Source: Stygiobacter electus (GTDB lineage Bacteria > Bacteroidota > Ignavibacteria > Ignavibacteriales > Melioribacteraceae). Taken from it: DNA of 64,000 bases. Below are positions 8,057 to 17,423 of this stretch, piece after piece; the first letter of the stretch is position 1; every line of letters starts with the position of its first letter. Below the pieces are notes generated by a model, which was given only the letters and a program-made list of their open reading frames with translations, ran no database searches and was not told the origin of the DNA. Made by a program: the position numbers and the translations under genes. The DNA is taken from NCBI GenBank assembly GCA_029210465.1, contig JARGDL010000004.1:124001-188000 (forward strand). The letters are read 5' to 3'.

Positions 8057-11035
8057 TTATTTAATTATTACCATCTTCCTGATCCCTATAAAATTTCCAG
8101 CTTGAAGTTTATAAAAATAAACGCCGCTTGATATCTCAGAACTCTGAACTCTGAACTCAGTACTATATGTTCCTGGTTTTTGGTATTCATTTACTAATGT
8201 TGCAACTTCTCTTCCAAGTATATCGTAAACTTTGAGAGTAACCAAATTGTCATGGTTCGACGTGCCATGTCTGCCGACAGGCAGGCTCACCATGACATTT
8301 GGAATAGAATATTTAATTGTTGTTACAGGATTGAACGGATTAGGGTAATTTTGATATAATTCAAATTTGTCTGGAAGTGTTTCAAAATCTTCTGTTGAAG
8401 GTAAAACTGCTTGACCAAATTTTTTAATTCCATACCATAAAGTTCTATCAATATTTTGATCAAGCTCAACCATAAAATGATTAATCGTAAATGGCTTTAT
8501 TGTTTTAGCATTTGATTCATTTTCTTTTCCATATTGATCTAACGGATAAATTCTAATTGAATCTGCATAAATTGTTAAATCTAATTTTATTTTTAATGGA
8601 TAAACTTGAGTTGGTTTGCTGCCCCAATTGTTATTTATTGTAGAAGTTCCATTCCAAATCATTCCAGTGTTTTGAATTTTGCTAACAAGAGAAATTATAC
8701 TTTTCTTTTCATCAAGTTCTAATATTGATAACGAACCAAAATATTCTTTATCAATAGGATAAAAATAAATTGAACCAACTTTTTTATTTGCAAGATTATT
8801 AAAATAACCAGTAACGCTTTCAAACTTATTTCCTTTAATTGCAAGCACACCAAGATTAGTATCCCATGTTATTGAGCCGTTATCAGTAACGAAAACTGTT
8901 GATGGTGCATTTTGTAATTCATTAAATCCTGAATCAAAATTACTATTATAGCTTCCAACTTTTATTGAATTTATTAATGCATTCTTTCTATTAAACAAAA
9001 CTGTACCACTCCAATCATTATTATCGTTTTTAGGAATTAAGTTTATCGTTTCAGATTTATAATTTATAATCTTTGGAGAAGTTGATTCTGGAATCAGAAA
9101 ATTTCTAAATGCATATGAAGCTATTGGATATTGTGCCATAAAAATTGGATTACGATGAATACTAAAATAAGATTCAATTTTATCATCAGTCCAATTTGAA
9201 GAACCATTGTAATCAAAAAACATAATACCATTTGCACCATGAAAAGAAGAATAACCTAAGAGAAAATTTACAGCTTCAGATTTATACTGATTTGGAAAAG
9301 GATGATTATATTCACTAATCGTGTATGGTTTTCCAACCATCTGAACAGCAGCAAATAAAGCTGGAATTGTTCCTCCATTTGCATCTTTTACCATTGGTTT
9401 GTTATTTATAAACCAATCAGTTGAAGACCATGGTATATTTGGAAATTGAGGATGATCCCAATATGCATGATTATCAACATAGTCACCAACATTCATTGAA
9501 GCTAAATCTGCAGCACCAATATTCCAGTTTGTTCCAACAATTGGGACTTTTACTTTTAATGTGTTTTTTAAGTATGCAAAAAAATCTTTAAAGTAATTTT
9601 GTTGAAGTGCTATATAAAATTCAGACATATCTTTAACACGTTCATCAGTATATCCAACACAGTCTGCGTAATCAATTCTTCTTACATTTTTTAGTGCAAG
9701 ATTTTCATCATCAAGCAAACCTTTTACACTTGCTTTTGTAAGACTAACTTCATCAATCCAATAAGTTGCTTTTTCTTTACCAAGTTGAAATGTAATTCTT
9801 GCATGGCCATTGTTTGTTTCGTTTGCCTTAAAGCTAAAAGAGTAAACATTCCATTGATTTGTAATTGTAAAATTTTTTCCACCATAACCATTCCAAGGAG
9901 AAACATCATTCATTACACTAACATTAATTTGATGTGCAGATTCACTTTTGGCTGCAAATGTTACCGTATAAGATGAATCTTTTTTCAAAAAAAGAGTCGG
10001 TTGTTTAAATTGAATATGCCATTCAGTTCCTGTTCCATTCGTTACAACAATTTTTACACTGAAATTTCCTTTGAATGAAGTTGTATTATCTCTTGAGGTA
10101 TCAGCAGATGCACCATTATGTTGTTCTAAAGTCCAATCTTTTTTCAGGTTACTTTGTTCAAACCCGCCATTTTTAATTTGTTCATTTTCACCAGAAGTAA
10201 TAATATTTTTATTCCAACTTAATTTTAAGTTTTCATTTGTTTGATATTTTTTAAAAAGAAAATCATTCCACAAACTATCAAGCATTTTGACATGATAATA
10301 AATTAACTTGCCACCACTTTTTATTGGCTTCAAAATATTATCTCTCCATGCACGATAAAGAGAATTTTCATTATTAGTTTCAACCATTGCCATTACAGGA
10401 TCATCAACCAAAGATTTACCTGTGTAAGGATTTACATGAGTTAATAATTGTTGTGCATATTCTTTTTGCAGTTGAATTAAATATGGATCAAATAGAGTTA
10501 TTGCTTTGAAAAAAACCGTTCCGAAATTTTTAACTGAGTCCGCATAAGTAACACCATCAAAAGCTTTGAACATTCTTGAAACATTTAAATTCATATTGAT
10601 GAAAATCCCATTCTCTTTCAATCTTGCAATAAAGTATTCGAGTAAATCAAGATATGTAGGATTTAACGTACGAGTATCAACACCTGTTAATAAACTTGGT
10701 ACACCCCAATCGTTATCGATGTGATGCATTCGAATTAAATTGATTCCAAATTTTCTCATCCTGCCAGCAATTGATCCGGCAATATTTTTTTGTGGGAATG
10801 CACCACTAGCTACACAATTACTTCCCCAAAAGCGAATTGGTTTTCCATTGTAAATAAAATTTCCATTTATATCAGTTGTTATAAATTTTCCATCATCAAT
10901 TTTTACTATTGGAAATTTTGGTAAATAATTTTGTGTTGTTGAATCATTCCATGGCAAGTTAAAATTGAATCCACCACTAAAAGATTGACCTAAAATTTTT
11001 ATTGATATTAAAAAAAGTAATATTGTTTTTTTCAT
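8057..11035 (-). CDS. Secreted clan GH-A glycoside hydrolase with inserted CBM and T9SS sorting domain
   Basis: A 992-residue exported enzyme. Residues 1-16 form a signal peptide ending near LGQS. The barrel starts at NGKPIRFWGSN; a probable acid/base lies in VETNNEN (about 221) and a probable nucleophile in ISEYNHP (about 574), an arrangement of clan GH-A (GH5-like). Between them, residues about 281-431 form a CBM4/9-like beta-sandwich starting NGGFEQSNLKKDW and ending YWIDEVSL. The C-terminus (about 895-992) is a T9SS type A sorting domain with YQNYPNPFNP and VYDILGREVATLV. The sorting domain carries an in-frame palindromic repeat at 8248-8297. Substrate is likely a plant or microbial beta-glucan by context, not shown by the sequence. 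A terminator follows. Confidence 0.8.
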   Translation of the reverse strand: MKKTILLFLISIKILGQSFSGGFNFNLPWNDSTTQNYLPKFPIVKIDDGKFITTDINGNFIYNGKPIRFWGSNCVASGAFPQKNIAGSIAGRMRKFGINLIRMHHIDNDWGVPSLLTGVDTRTLNPTYLDLLEYFIARLKENGIFINMNLNVSRMFKAFDGVTYADSVKNFGTVFFKAITLFDPYLIQLQKEYAQQLLTHVNPYTGKSLVDDPVMAMVETNNENSLYRAWRDNILKPIKSGGKLIYYHVKMLDSLWNDFLFKKYQTNENLKLSWNKNIITSGENEQIKNGGFEQSNLKKDWTLEQHNGASADTSRDNTTSFKGNFSVKIVVTNGTGTEWHIQFKQPTLFLKKDSSYTVTFAAKSESAHQINVSVMNDVSPWNGYGGKNFTITNQWNVYSFSFKANETNNGHARITFQLGKEKATYWIDEVSLTKASVKGLLDDENLALKNVRRIDYADCVGYTDERVKDMSEFYIALQQNYFKDFFAYLKNTLKVKVPIVGTNWNIGAADLASMNVGDYVDNHAYWDHPQFPNIPWSSTDWFINNKPMVKDANGGTIPALFAAVQMVGKPYTISEYNHPFPNQYKSEAVNFLLGYSSFHGANGIMFFDYNGSSNWTDDKIESYFSIHRNPIFMAQYPIASYAFRNFLIPESTSPKIINYKSETINLIPKNDNNDWSGTVLFNRKNALINSIKVGSYNSNFDSGFNELQNAPSTVFVTDNGSITWDTNLGVLAIKGNKFESVTGYFNNLANKKVGSIYFYPIDKEYFGSLSILELDEKKSIISLVSKIQNTGMIWNGTSTINNNWGSKPTQVYPLKIKLDLTIYADSIRIYPLDQYGKENESNAKTIKPFTINHFMVELDQNIDRTLWYGIKKFGQAVLPSTEDFETLPDKFELYQNYPNPFNPVTTIKYSIPNVMVSLPVGRHGTSNHDNLVTLKVYDILGREVATLVNEYQKPGTYSTEFRVQSSEISSGVYFYKLQAGNFIGIRKMVIIK
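8248..8297. repeat. Palindromic repeat unit inside the sorting-domain coding sequence
   Basis: Perfect nine-base inverted ends (TGTCATGGT and ACCATGACA) flank a GC-rich centre with TGTCTGCCGACAGGCAGGC. The same 19-base core occurs, inverted, at 18170-18219. It is read in frame and encodes the extra VMVSLPVGRHGTSNHDNLV-type segment between the two conserved parts of the sorting domain. Confidence 0.75.
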
Positions 11036-11096
11036 AACTAAACTTAGGAGCTTTTAATAAAAATAATTACTAACGAATTTAATTAACACACTATTT

Positions 11097-13616
11097 TTAT
11101 TTCAGTGATACAACTGTACTCAATTTTATTTCTCTGGAAGATGCGCCAATTAAAATTTCATAATCATCTTTTTCTAAATTCCAGTCATGTGTTTTTCCAT
11201 CAAAGTATGCTAATGAATTTTTATTGATTGTCAATTTCACATTCTTAGTCTCACCTGCATTTAATTTTACTTTCTTGAATGCTTTTAATTCTTTTGTTGG
11301 TCTGTCAATCGTTGGATTTTTTTGGCTTACATAAACTTGTGCAATTTCTTCACCGTTCATTTTGCCAACATTTTTAATATTAAATGAAATTTCAATCTCA
11401 TCACCATTTAATGAAGTTGATAAATTGCTGTATTCAAATTTTGTGTAACTCAATCCAAATCCAAATGGAAAAAGCGGTTCGATATTCTTTGTATCGAAAT
11501 GACGATAGCCAACATAAATATCATCTGAATAATATGTTCTTGCAGGAAATGATTTATAAGTTCCAAAAGCAGAGCAATCTTCCCACCGCTTTGGAAAAGT
11601 AACAGGTAATTTTCCAGATGGATTATAATTTCCAAACAAAACATCTGTAATTGCATTTCCACCTTCGCTTCCGGAAAACCACAATTGTACAACTGCTTTT
11701 ACTTTTGATAACCATTTATCCATCACGATTGGTGCACCTGTTGTCAAAACCACAACAACATTTTTGTTTGCATCTGCTACTTGTGAAATCAATTCGTCCT
11801 GTCCATTTGGTAAATATAAATTTTCACGATCTCTTCCTTCGGTTTCAACTTGTTCAGAATCCCCAACAAATAACAAAACCAGATCAGATTTTTTTGCAAG
11901 TTCAACTGATTTATCATATTTGTTTTCATCTGGCATTGACCAGGCAAAAATTGCAACTGCACCACCACCATTTTCATAATAATCTAATTTAATTTTGTAA
12001 AGTTTTCCTTCTTCAAGTTGAACTGTGTAATTTCTTGTTTCAACTGCATGGTCGTTCCAGTCGTTAATTACAAGTTTATCATCAAGATATAAACGAGTTC
12101 CATCATCAGTAGAAGTTTTTAATGAGTACATTCCTGTTTTTGGTACTTTCAAATAACCCGTCCAGCGAACGGAAAAATTATCTTCACCAATTTCATTTGC
12201 AGGACTTTTATCATCCCAATGAAAATCAACTTGCTTATCAATTCGTTTTAATTTTGGTGAACCTTCAAGATTTTTATTATCAAAATATTCAGCATTCAAT
12301 CCATTTGTTTTCATTGATTTATCAGTGAACAAAAATTTTGATGGAATGCCTTCAGCATCGCCTTCCAATTCAACACCTTGTGTAAATTCAATTTTAATTT
12401 TGTCGGAATATTTTTTCTTCAAAGCATCAAGCGGAGAAACAGGATCTATTGCACTTACAAATGCACTTCCACCGCCGCCAGTTCTTGCTCTTGCTGCACT
12501 TGGGCCAATTACTGCAAGTGTTTTAATTTTTTCTTTATCTAATGGAAGAATATCATTTTCATTTTTTAATAAAACAATTGATTCAAGTGCAGTTTGATAT
12601 GCAATGTTTCTGTTTTCTTTTGAATTGACTAACTCTGGTTTTTCTTTCCATTCTGGTTGATCAAATAAACCCAACTTAAAAATCACAGTCAAAATTCTTT
12701 TAACTTTATCATCAATTGTCTTAATTGGAATAATTCCATCTTCAATTGGTTGAGTTAAAGTATTTTTATTTAAGAATGTGCCAGAAGGCATTTCCAAATC
12801 CATTCCACCTTTTGCAGTTGGAATTGTTGAATGAACTGCACCCCAATCACTCATAACCAAACCTTTGAAACCCCATTCTTTTTTTAGTTTATCAACTAGC
12901 AGATAATCATTTTCTGCTGCATAATGCATATTAACTTTGTTATAAGAATTCATTACACATAAAACATCAGCTTCTTGAACCGCGGCTTTGAAAGTTGGAA
13001 AATAAATTTCGTTCAAGGCACGTTCACTTACTAATGCATCAACAAACATTCTTTCATGTTCCTGATTGTTTGCCGCAAAATGTTTTATCGTTGCAGCAAC
13101 ACCTTCACTTTGTACACCTTTGATGTAATTAACTGCAAGCCGAGATGCTAAAAATGGATCTTCGCCAAAGTATTCAAAGTTTCTTCCGTTCATCGGCATC
13201 CTGACGATATTTACTCCAGGACCAAGAATTACATGTCTTGCTTTACCTTTGGTTTCTCTGCCAATAGCCGCGCCAACTTTATTAATTAATTCAGGATTCC
13301 ATGTTGCAGCCATTGAAACACCAGATGGAAACGCTGTAGCTTTATCCCAACGAACACCAACAGGTCCATCAGTCATTCTAAGTTCGGGTATTCCTAATCG
13401 TGGAATTGGTTTGGTTGCAAAACCAGTTCCACCGATCATATCAATTTTTTCTTCGAGCGTCATTTGCTTTAACAAATCATCAACCCTTTCATCAATAGAA
13501 AACATTTTGTTTTTGTAAGAAAGCATATCATTACCATTTTGTTGGTTGAATGAAAAGCCAAATAGAATCATTAGTGAAATAAAAATAACAAAGTGAAAAA
13601 TATTTTTATTTTTCAT
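11097..13616 (-). CDS. Glycoside hydrolase family 3 beta-glucosidase with PA14 domain
   Basis: An 839-residue periplasmic or surface GH3 enzyme removing terminal glucose from beta-glucosides. A signal peptide covers about residues 1-24. The nucleophile aspartate is in GLVMSDWGAVHS (about residue 255); KHFAANNQE is the substrate-binding KH motif. A PA14 domain (about 432-562, NAEYFDNKNLEG to GAVAIFAW) is inserted in the second alpha/beta domain, as in some yeast and bacterial beta-glucosidases where it shapes the substrate pocket. A C-terminal FnIII-like domain ends the protein; no T9SS sorting domain is present. A GTG four codons upstream lies in the SD (GGAGAG), so the ATG at 13616 is preferred. 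Confidence 0.92.
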   Translation of the reverse strand: MKNKNIFHFVIFISLMILFGFSFNQQNGNDMLSYKNKMFSIDERVDDLLKQMTLEEKIDMIGGTGFATKPIPRLGIPELRMTDGPVGVRWDKATAFPSGVSMAATWNPELINKVGAAIGRETKGKARHVILGPGVNIVRMPMNGRNFEYFGEDPFLASRLAVNYIKGVQSEGVAATIKHFAANNQEHERMFVDALVSERALNEIYFPTFKAAVQEADVLCVMNSYNKVNMHYAAENDYLLVDKLKKEWGFKGLVMSDWGAVHSTIPTAKGGMDLEMPSGTFLNKNTLTQPIEDGIIPIKTIDDKVKRILTVIFKLGLFDQPEWKEKPELVNSKENRNIAYQTALESIVLLKNENDILPLDKEKIKTLAVIGPSAARARTGGGGSAFVSAIDPVSPLDALKKKYSDKIKIEFTQGVELEGDAEGIPSKFLFTDKSMKTNGLNAEYFDNKNLEGSPKLKRIDKQVDFHWDDKSPANEIGEDNFSVRWTGYLKVPKTGMYSLKTSTDDGTRLYLDDKLVINDWNDHAVETRNYTVQLEEGKLYKIKLDYYENGGGAVAIFAWSMPDENKYDKSVELAKKSDLVLLFVGDSEQVETEGRDRENLYLPNGQDELISQVADANKNVVVVLTTGAPIVMDKWLSKVKAVVQLWFSGSEGGNAITDVLFGNYNPSGKLPVTFPKRWEDCSAFGTYKSFPARTYYSDDIYVGYRHFDTKNIEPLFPFGFGLSYTKFEYSNLSTSLNGDEIEISFNIKNVGKMNGEEIAQVYVSQKNPTIDRPTKELKAFKKVKLNAGETKNVKLTINKNSLAYFDGKTHDWNLEKDDYEILIGASSREIKLSTVVSLK

Positions 13617-13636
13617 TATTCTCTCCACATAAAAAA

Positions 13637-15859
13637 TTATTTTTTATAAAAATCATTAATCGTTTTTAAATAAACTCCCGCACCAAATCCCACCATCGGC
13701 ACAGCACCATCGTAAGTTGCTTTGTTGAAATCATAAAGTTCCGGGATAAGATTAAAATTATAATTTGCTTGAGCAGTCACCCAATCAATTAGACTCTTGG
13801 CTTTTTCTTTCTCACCAAACTTGCAGTAAGAAGAAGCAGTGCGAAGATCAATCATTATCCATTCATTTATGTCGTAAGAATCAACGCCGTTTACGCGGGA
13901 GAAACCTCTATCGGATGCAATACGAATTGCTTTGTCGTACTCCTTCATATTTGAATTAAAAAATTTTTTATCTGCTAAAACGCCAAGACCAAAAGCTTCA
14001 ATAATTCCGGTGTCGTAAAATTCATATTCAGAATTGACTTTCCCTTCGGCGTTGCCTTTAAGATATTTTCCAGCTACCATCAAATTATTTTTTATACCCT
14101 TTGTAATTCTTTTAGAGGCTTCAAAATATTTTTCGGATTTCATTCCCATTTTTTTTAGCAGCTCTGCGTAAGCTTTCAATCCGGCGGCAGCCGTCATTGA
14201 AGTATAGGCATATTGTTTTCCTGGCAAATGTCTTTCCCACGGACCAGAATCAATTCTAATCAAATCATTCTTATCAATGCAATGAATAAGTGCATCGGCA
14301 ACTTTTTCAGAAACGAGTTTATTATTATCATTAAAGAATTTTTTATCACCGCTGCGGTTTATGTAATCAGAAAAAGTATAAAGGAAAAATCCAAAGCCGT
14401 CAAGTTCGATGTTTGGACCCTGATCGTTAAAATCAGATTCTTCTTTTCCAATTCCAAAATATCTTGTAACGGAAATTTGATAATCAACTCCAACGCCGTA
14501 ATCTTTTCCATCTTTCCAGACAAAATTTTTATAATAGCCGGCATCGGCAGTTAAATAAAATGTTAAAAGTTTTTTCGCTTCATCAAAAAGTCCGGCACTG
14601 TTTAAACCAAGTAACGCATACATTCCATCACGCAGCCAGCAGATACTCCAAACTCCTGGTGGAAGTGAAGCAAGCATTTGTCCTCTCCCTTTTAAAAAGA
14701 TTTCACTTTGTGAAACTTGCGCCATCTTTAAAACGGCAATGGATTGTTCGTAAACATTACGCTGCTCGGCTGTTAATTTCTTGGGAAAATGTGCTCGTGC
14801 AAAAACGCTCTTCATAAAGTTGATTTCATCTTCAATAAGATTTGATTTGCCCCCTCTTATTTTTTTGACAGCATCGGAAACAACCACGCTGTTATTGTGA
14901 AGCGAATCATTAAACGAGAAAAGAAAATATTTTTCAATTTGATTTTCATCTTTTGAAATTGTTACCTCATCAGTCAAAACCGCTGCATCTGATTTATTGT
15001 AAGAAAATTTTAGCGGAGAGATTATTTCTTTATTTCCCGAAATAACTGCATAAAATATTTTATTGTCCTGAGTAAACGAAGCAAAGTATTTTACATTAAA
15101 ATTTTTATAATCAACATTTACGATGTGTGTATTTTGAAGATAATTTGTTGAAACAGGTTTTTCGTTTGTCTCAAGTTTAAGGTTTGTAATGAATGGCTGA
15201 ACAAATTTATTTTCATCGTAAGCTTTGAAAATATGCGGCAGAATTTTTTCGACTTGTCTTTTTCGTTCATTGTAAACTGCTGCTATTAAACCGTTTGAAG
15301 TAGTAAGCTGATAAAAAGATTTTTTTGCTCCTTTGGGTGGATTAATTTCGTACTCATACTCCTGTTGATTTAAAATTCCTACTAATCCGCTATGGATTCC
15401 GCCACCTCCAAAAATATCATATACTCTAATTGCAATTACATTTTCTTGTTTCAAAATTCCTTTTGGGATTTTATAACCGCGCTGATCATTCCACGCTGTT
15501 AGTGGATTAGGTGGAAAAGTTCCGGACGAACCAATCTTTTCTCCATTTAAAAATGTTTCATCCACATCATCAATCCTGCCAAGGAATAAATATAATGTTT
15601 CATTCTTTAGTTGCGACTCATCTAAACTAAAATGCAATCTGTACCAGCCATAACCATCGTAATATGGAAAACCCTGATCTTCCCAGTTGCCTGGCACTTT
15701 AATTTTAATCCATTCTGATTCATCAATATTTTCTGCGCTGAATGCTGAATCATCGCCTGTACGGAATATCCAATTATCCGGCAATACGATTGTTTGCGAG
15801 AAAACTACGGAAGCAAAAAAAAGAGAAATGACGAGCGCTAGCATTTGTAATTTGAACAT
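13637..15859 (-). CDS. Exported six-hairpin glycosidase (GH15/glucoamylase-like) with N-terminal sugar-binding sandwich
   Basis: A 740-residue protein with a signal peptide (cleavage near VVFSQ, residue 21). Residues about 25-165 form a GH2-type galactose-binding sandwich (WIKIKVPGNWEDQG, GWYRLHFSLDES, FLNGEKIGSSG). A helical domain from about residue 360 to the end holds GVWSICWLRDGMYALLGL (about 400-417), ELDGFGFFLYTFSDY (about 486) and GPWERHLPG, resembling the (alpha/alpha)6 fold of GH15 and related families. The exact family and substrate are not clear. It sits in a chain of beta-glucan enzymes and has no sorting domain, so a periplasmic role is likely. Codon use looks somewhat richer in G and C than in its neighbours. 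Confidence 0.7.
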   Translation of the reverse strand: MFKLQMLALVISLFFASVVFSQTIVLPDNWIFRTGDDSAFSAENIDESEWIKIKVPGNWEDQGFPYYDGYGWYRLHFSLDESQLKNETLYLFLGRIDDVDETFLNGEKIGSSGTFPPNPLTAWNDQRGYKIPKGILKQENVIAIRVYDIFGGGGIHSGLVGILNQQEYEYEINPPKGAKKSFYQLTTSNGLIAAVYNERKRQVEKILPHIFKAYDENKFVQPFITNLKLETNEKPVSTNYLQNTHIVNVDYKNFNVKYFASFTQDNKIFYAVISGNKEIISPLKFSYNKSDAAVLTDEVTISKDENQIEKYFLFSFNDSLHNNSVVVSDAVKKIRGGKSNLIEDEINFMKSVFARAHFPKKLTAEQRNVYEQSIAVLKMAQVSQSEIFLKGRGQMLASLPPGVWSICWLRDGMYALLGLNSAGLFDEAKKLLTFYLTADAGYYKNFVWKDGKDYGVGVDYQISVTRYFGIGKEESDFNDQGPNIELDGFGFFLYTFSDYINRSGDKKFFNDNNKLVSEKVADALIHCIDKNDLIRIDSGPWERHLPGKQYAYTSMTAAAGLKAYAELLKKMGMKSEKYFEASKRITKGIKNNLMVAGKYLKGNAEGKVNSEYEFYDTGIIEAFGLGVLADKKFFNSNMKEYDKAIRIASDRGFSRVNGVDSYDINEWIMIDLRTASSYCKFGEKEKAKSLIDWVTAQANYNFNLIPELYDFNKATYDGAVPMVGFGAGVYLKTINDFYKK

Positions 15860-15942
15860 ATTTCTTAATCCATTTTATTAAAAAAATAATACTCAATAAA
15901 TAATAAAATTATTTCTGATCATAAGTTGTAATTCGTGGTGCG

Positions 15943-17151
15943 TTATTTCACTCCAAGTGCTTTCAAATAGCCTTCATTCACTTTGCAATTTTTAAATTTT
16001 ATATTTTCCAACAAATCCAACAAAGCTTTTTGAATAACTTCTTTCTTTGGTTTTGCATTTCTTGTCTCTTCAAAATTTTTCTTTGGAGTTTCAGCGTATT
16101 TAATAATTTCATCCCATTCTTTAGTTTTTGCAAACTGAACCATTCCACGTGATGAATCCATTTTTTTGTATGGCCAAAAGCACCAGCCGATATTATTTTT
16201 TTCTAATACAACTCTGAAAGAATCAATCCATGCATCTTCATTTTCGCCGCTTTCACCGAGCCACATTGGTACATTGTACTTATTCGAGAAATCAACATAA
16301 TCCTGAATTTGTTCCTGCACCGGTGGCATCCAGTATTTGTGAAATGTATAAGCCAATTTTTTATCGAACGGTTCGCCAAACATTTTAAAGTTTGTGTTCC
16401 ACTGCGCTCCGCCAATAAAAATTATATGATTGTTATCAACTTCACGAATTGCTTTAGTGATTTTTTTGTAAAGCGGTTCGAGTAATTGATTAAGCTCTTC
16501 TTTGTTTTCTCTGTAATGTGGAATTGGTTCATTCAACAAGTCATAACCGATTACGATTGTTTCATCTTTATATCTTTCGGCAAGTTTTTTCCAGAGAGCA
16601 ATTGTTGTTTTTTGAGCTTGTTCATCTTCAAATAAAAACGGATAGCCCCAACTATCATCAATGTTATCGCCTGTTTGTCCACCTGGTGCAGCGTGAAGAT
16701 CAAGCACAACATAAAGATTTTCTTCCTTGCACCAGTTGATTACATCATCCAGTCTTTTAAATCCTTCTTCAAGCCAAATTTCCGGATGATCTTCAACTAA
16801 AAAAAGTTTGAAGTTGAACGGCACACGAATATGATTTAATCCAGTTGATTTTATGAAATGAATATCTTCTTTTGTAATGTAATTATCGCGGAAAGTTTTC
16901 CAGAATTTTCTTGCCTCATCTGCACCAATTAATTCTTTGATTGAATTATCAATCAACCTGAATGAATTAACATTATGAAACTTGAACATATAGCCTTCTG
17001 GATTTAACCAGTTCCCAAGATTAATTCCTCGCAGTAAAATTGTATTTCCATTAGGTTCAATAAAATCTTTCCCAACAACCTGAACAAACTTTTGCTGTTG
17101 TGAAAAAAGAGTTGAAATGGAAAGGATGAATGCAAAAAAGATTTTTTTCAT
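15943..17151 (-). CDS. Glycoside hydrolase family 5 endo/exo-beta-glucanase
   Basis: A 402-residue exported cellulase-family enzyme. The signal peptide is residues 1-17 (ending TLFSQ). Family features are LLRGINLGNWLNPEG (about 38-52), NHIRVPFNF, VVLDLHAAPGGQTG (about 148-161), the acid/base glutamate in DLLNEPIPHYR (about 207) and the nucleophile glutamate in MWLGESGEN (about 299). LHAAPGGQ resembles exo-1,3-glucanase and related GH5 subfamilies. With no sorting domain it probably acts in the periplasm. It lies between the six-hairpin glycosidase and the esterase in the glucan locus. Confidence 0.9.
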   Translation of the reverse strand: MKKIFFAFILSISTLFSQQQKFVQVVGKDFIEPNGNTILLRGINLGNWLNPEGYMFKFHNVNSFRLIDNSIKELIGADEARKFWKTFRDNYITKEDIHFIKSTGLNHIRVPFNFKLFLVEDHPEIWLEEGFKRLDDVINWCKEENLYVVLDLHAAPGGQTGDNIDDSWGYPFLFEDEQAQKTTIALWKKLAERYKDETIVIGYDLLNEPIPHYRENKEELNQLLEPLYKKITKAIREVDNNHIIFIGGAQWNTNFKMFGEPFDKKLAYTFHKYWMPPVQEQIQDYVDFSNKYNVPMWLGESGENEDAWIDSFRVVLEKNNIGWCFWPYKKMDSSRGMVQFAKTKEWDEIIKYAETPKKNFEETRNAKPKKEVIQKALLDLLENIKFKNCKVNEGYLKALGVK

Positions 17152-17232
17152 AAGAAACTCATAATTAATTTATAATTGATAATTGCAAATTGATAATTTA
17201 GAACCTATATATTAATACTGTTTCACTTTCAT

Positions 17233-17329
17233 CGTCATTGCAGGCGAGTTCTCGAGCGAAGTAATCTCTAATTTTGTCACACACAATTTAAGATTGCTTC
17301 ATCCCGGCATGTCGCGATTTGCAATGACT
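17233..17329. repeat. Intergenic palindromic repeat between GH5 and esterase genes
   Basis: Inverted ends GTCATTGCA (17234-17242) and TGCAATGAC (17320-17328) enclose GAAGTAATCTC and AGATTGCTTC, the CGTCATTGC...AATCTC style of repeat seen in many bacterial genomes. A partial single-arm relative is at 26121-26162. It fills most of the 272-base gap between the two genes, and AT-rich direct words such as AATTGATAATTGCAAATTG flank it. No gene is seen in the gap. Confidence 0.7.
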
Positions 17330-17423
17330 TATGCGGGAAGTAAATTGTTGTTTACTGATGGAGAATTGGTAAATCATCTTATAATTAGCAATTCGCCATT
17401 TTCAATTTGCAATTGATTATCAG

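Noticed and set aside
11651..11992. A 113-codon plus-strand open frame
   Set aside because: It is antisense to the PA14-type GH3 gene and shows the low-complexity composition expected from the reverse strand of a real gene.
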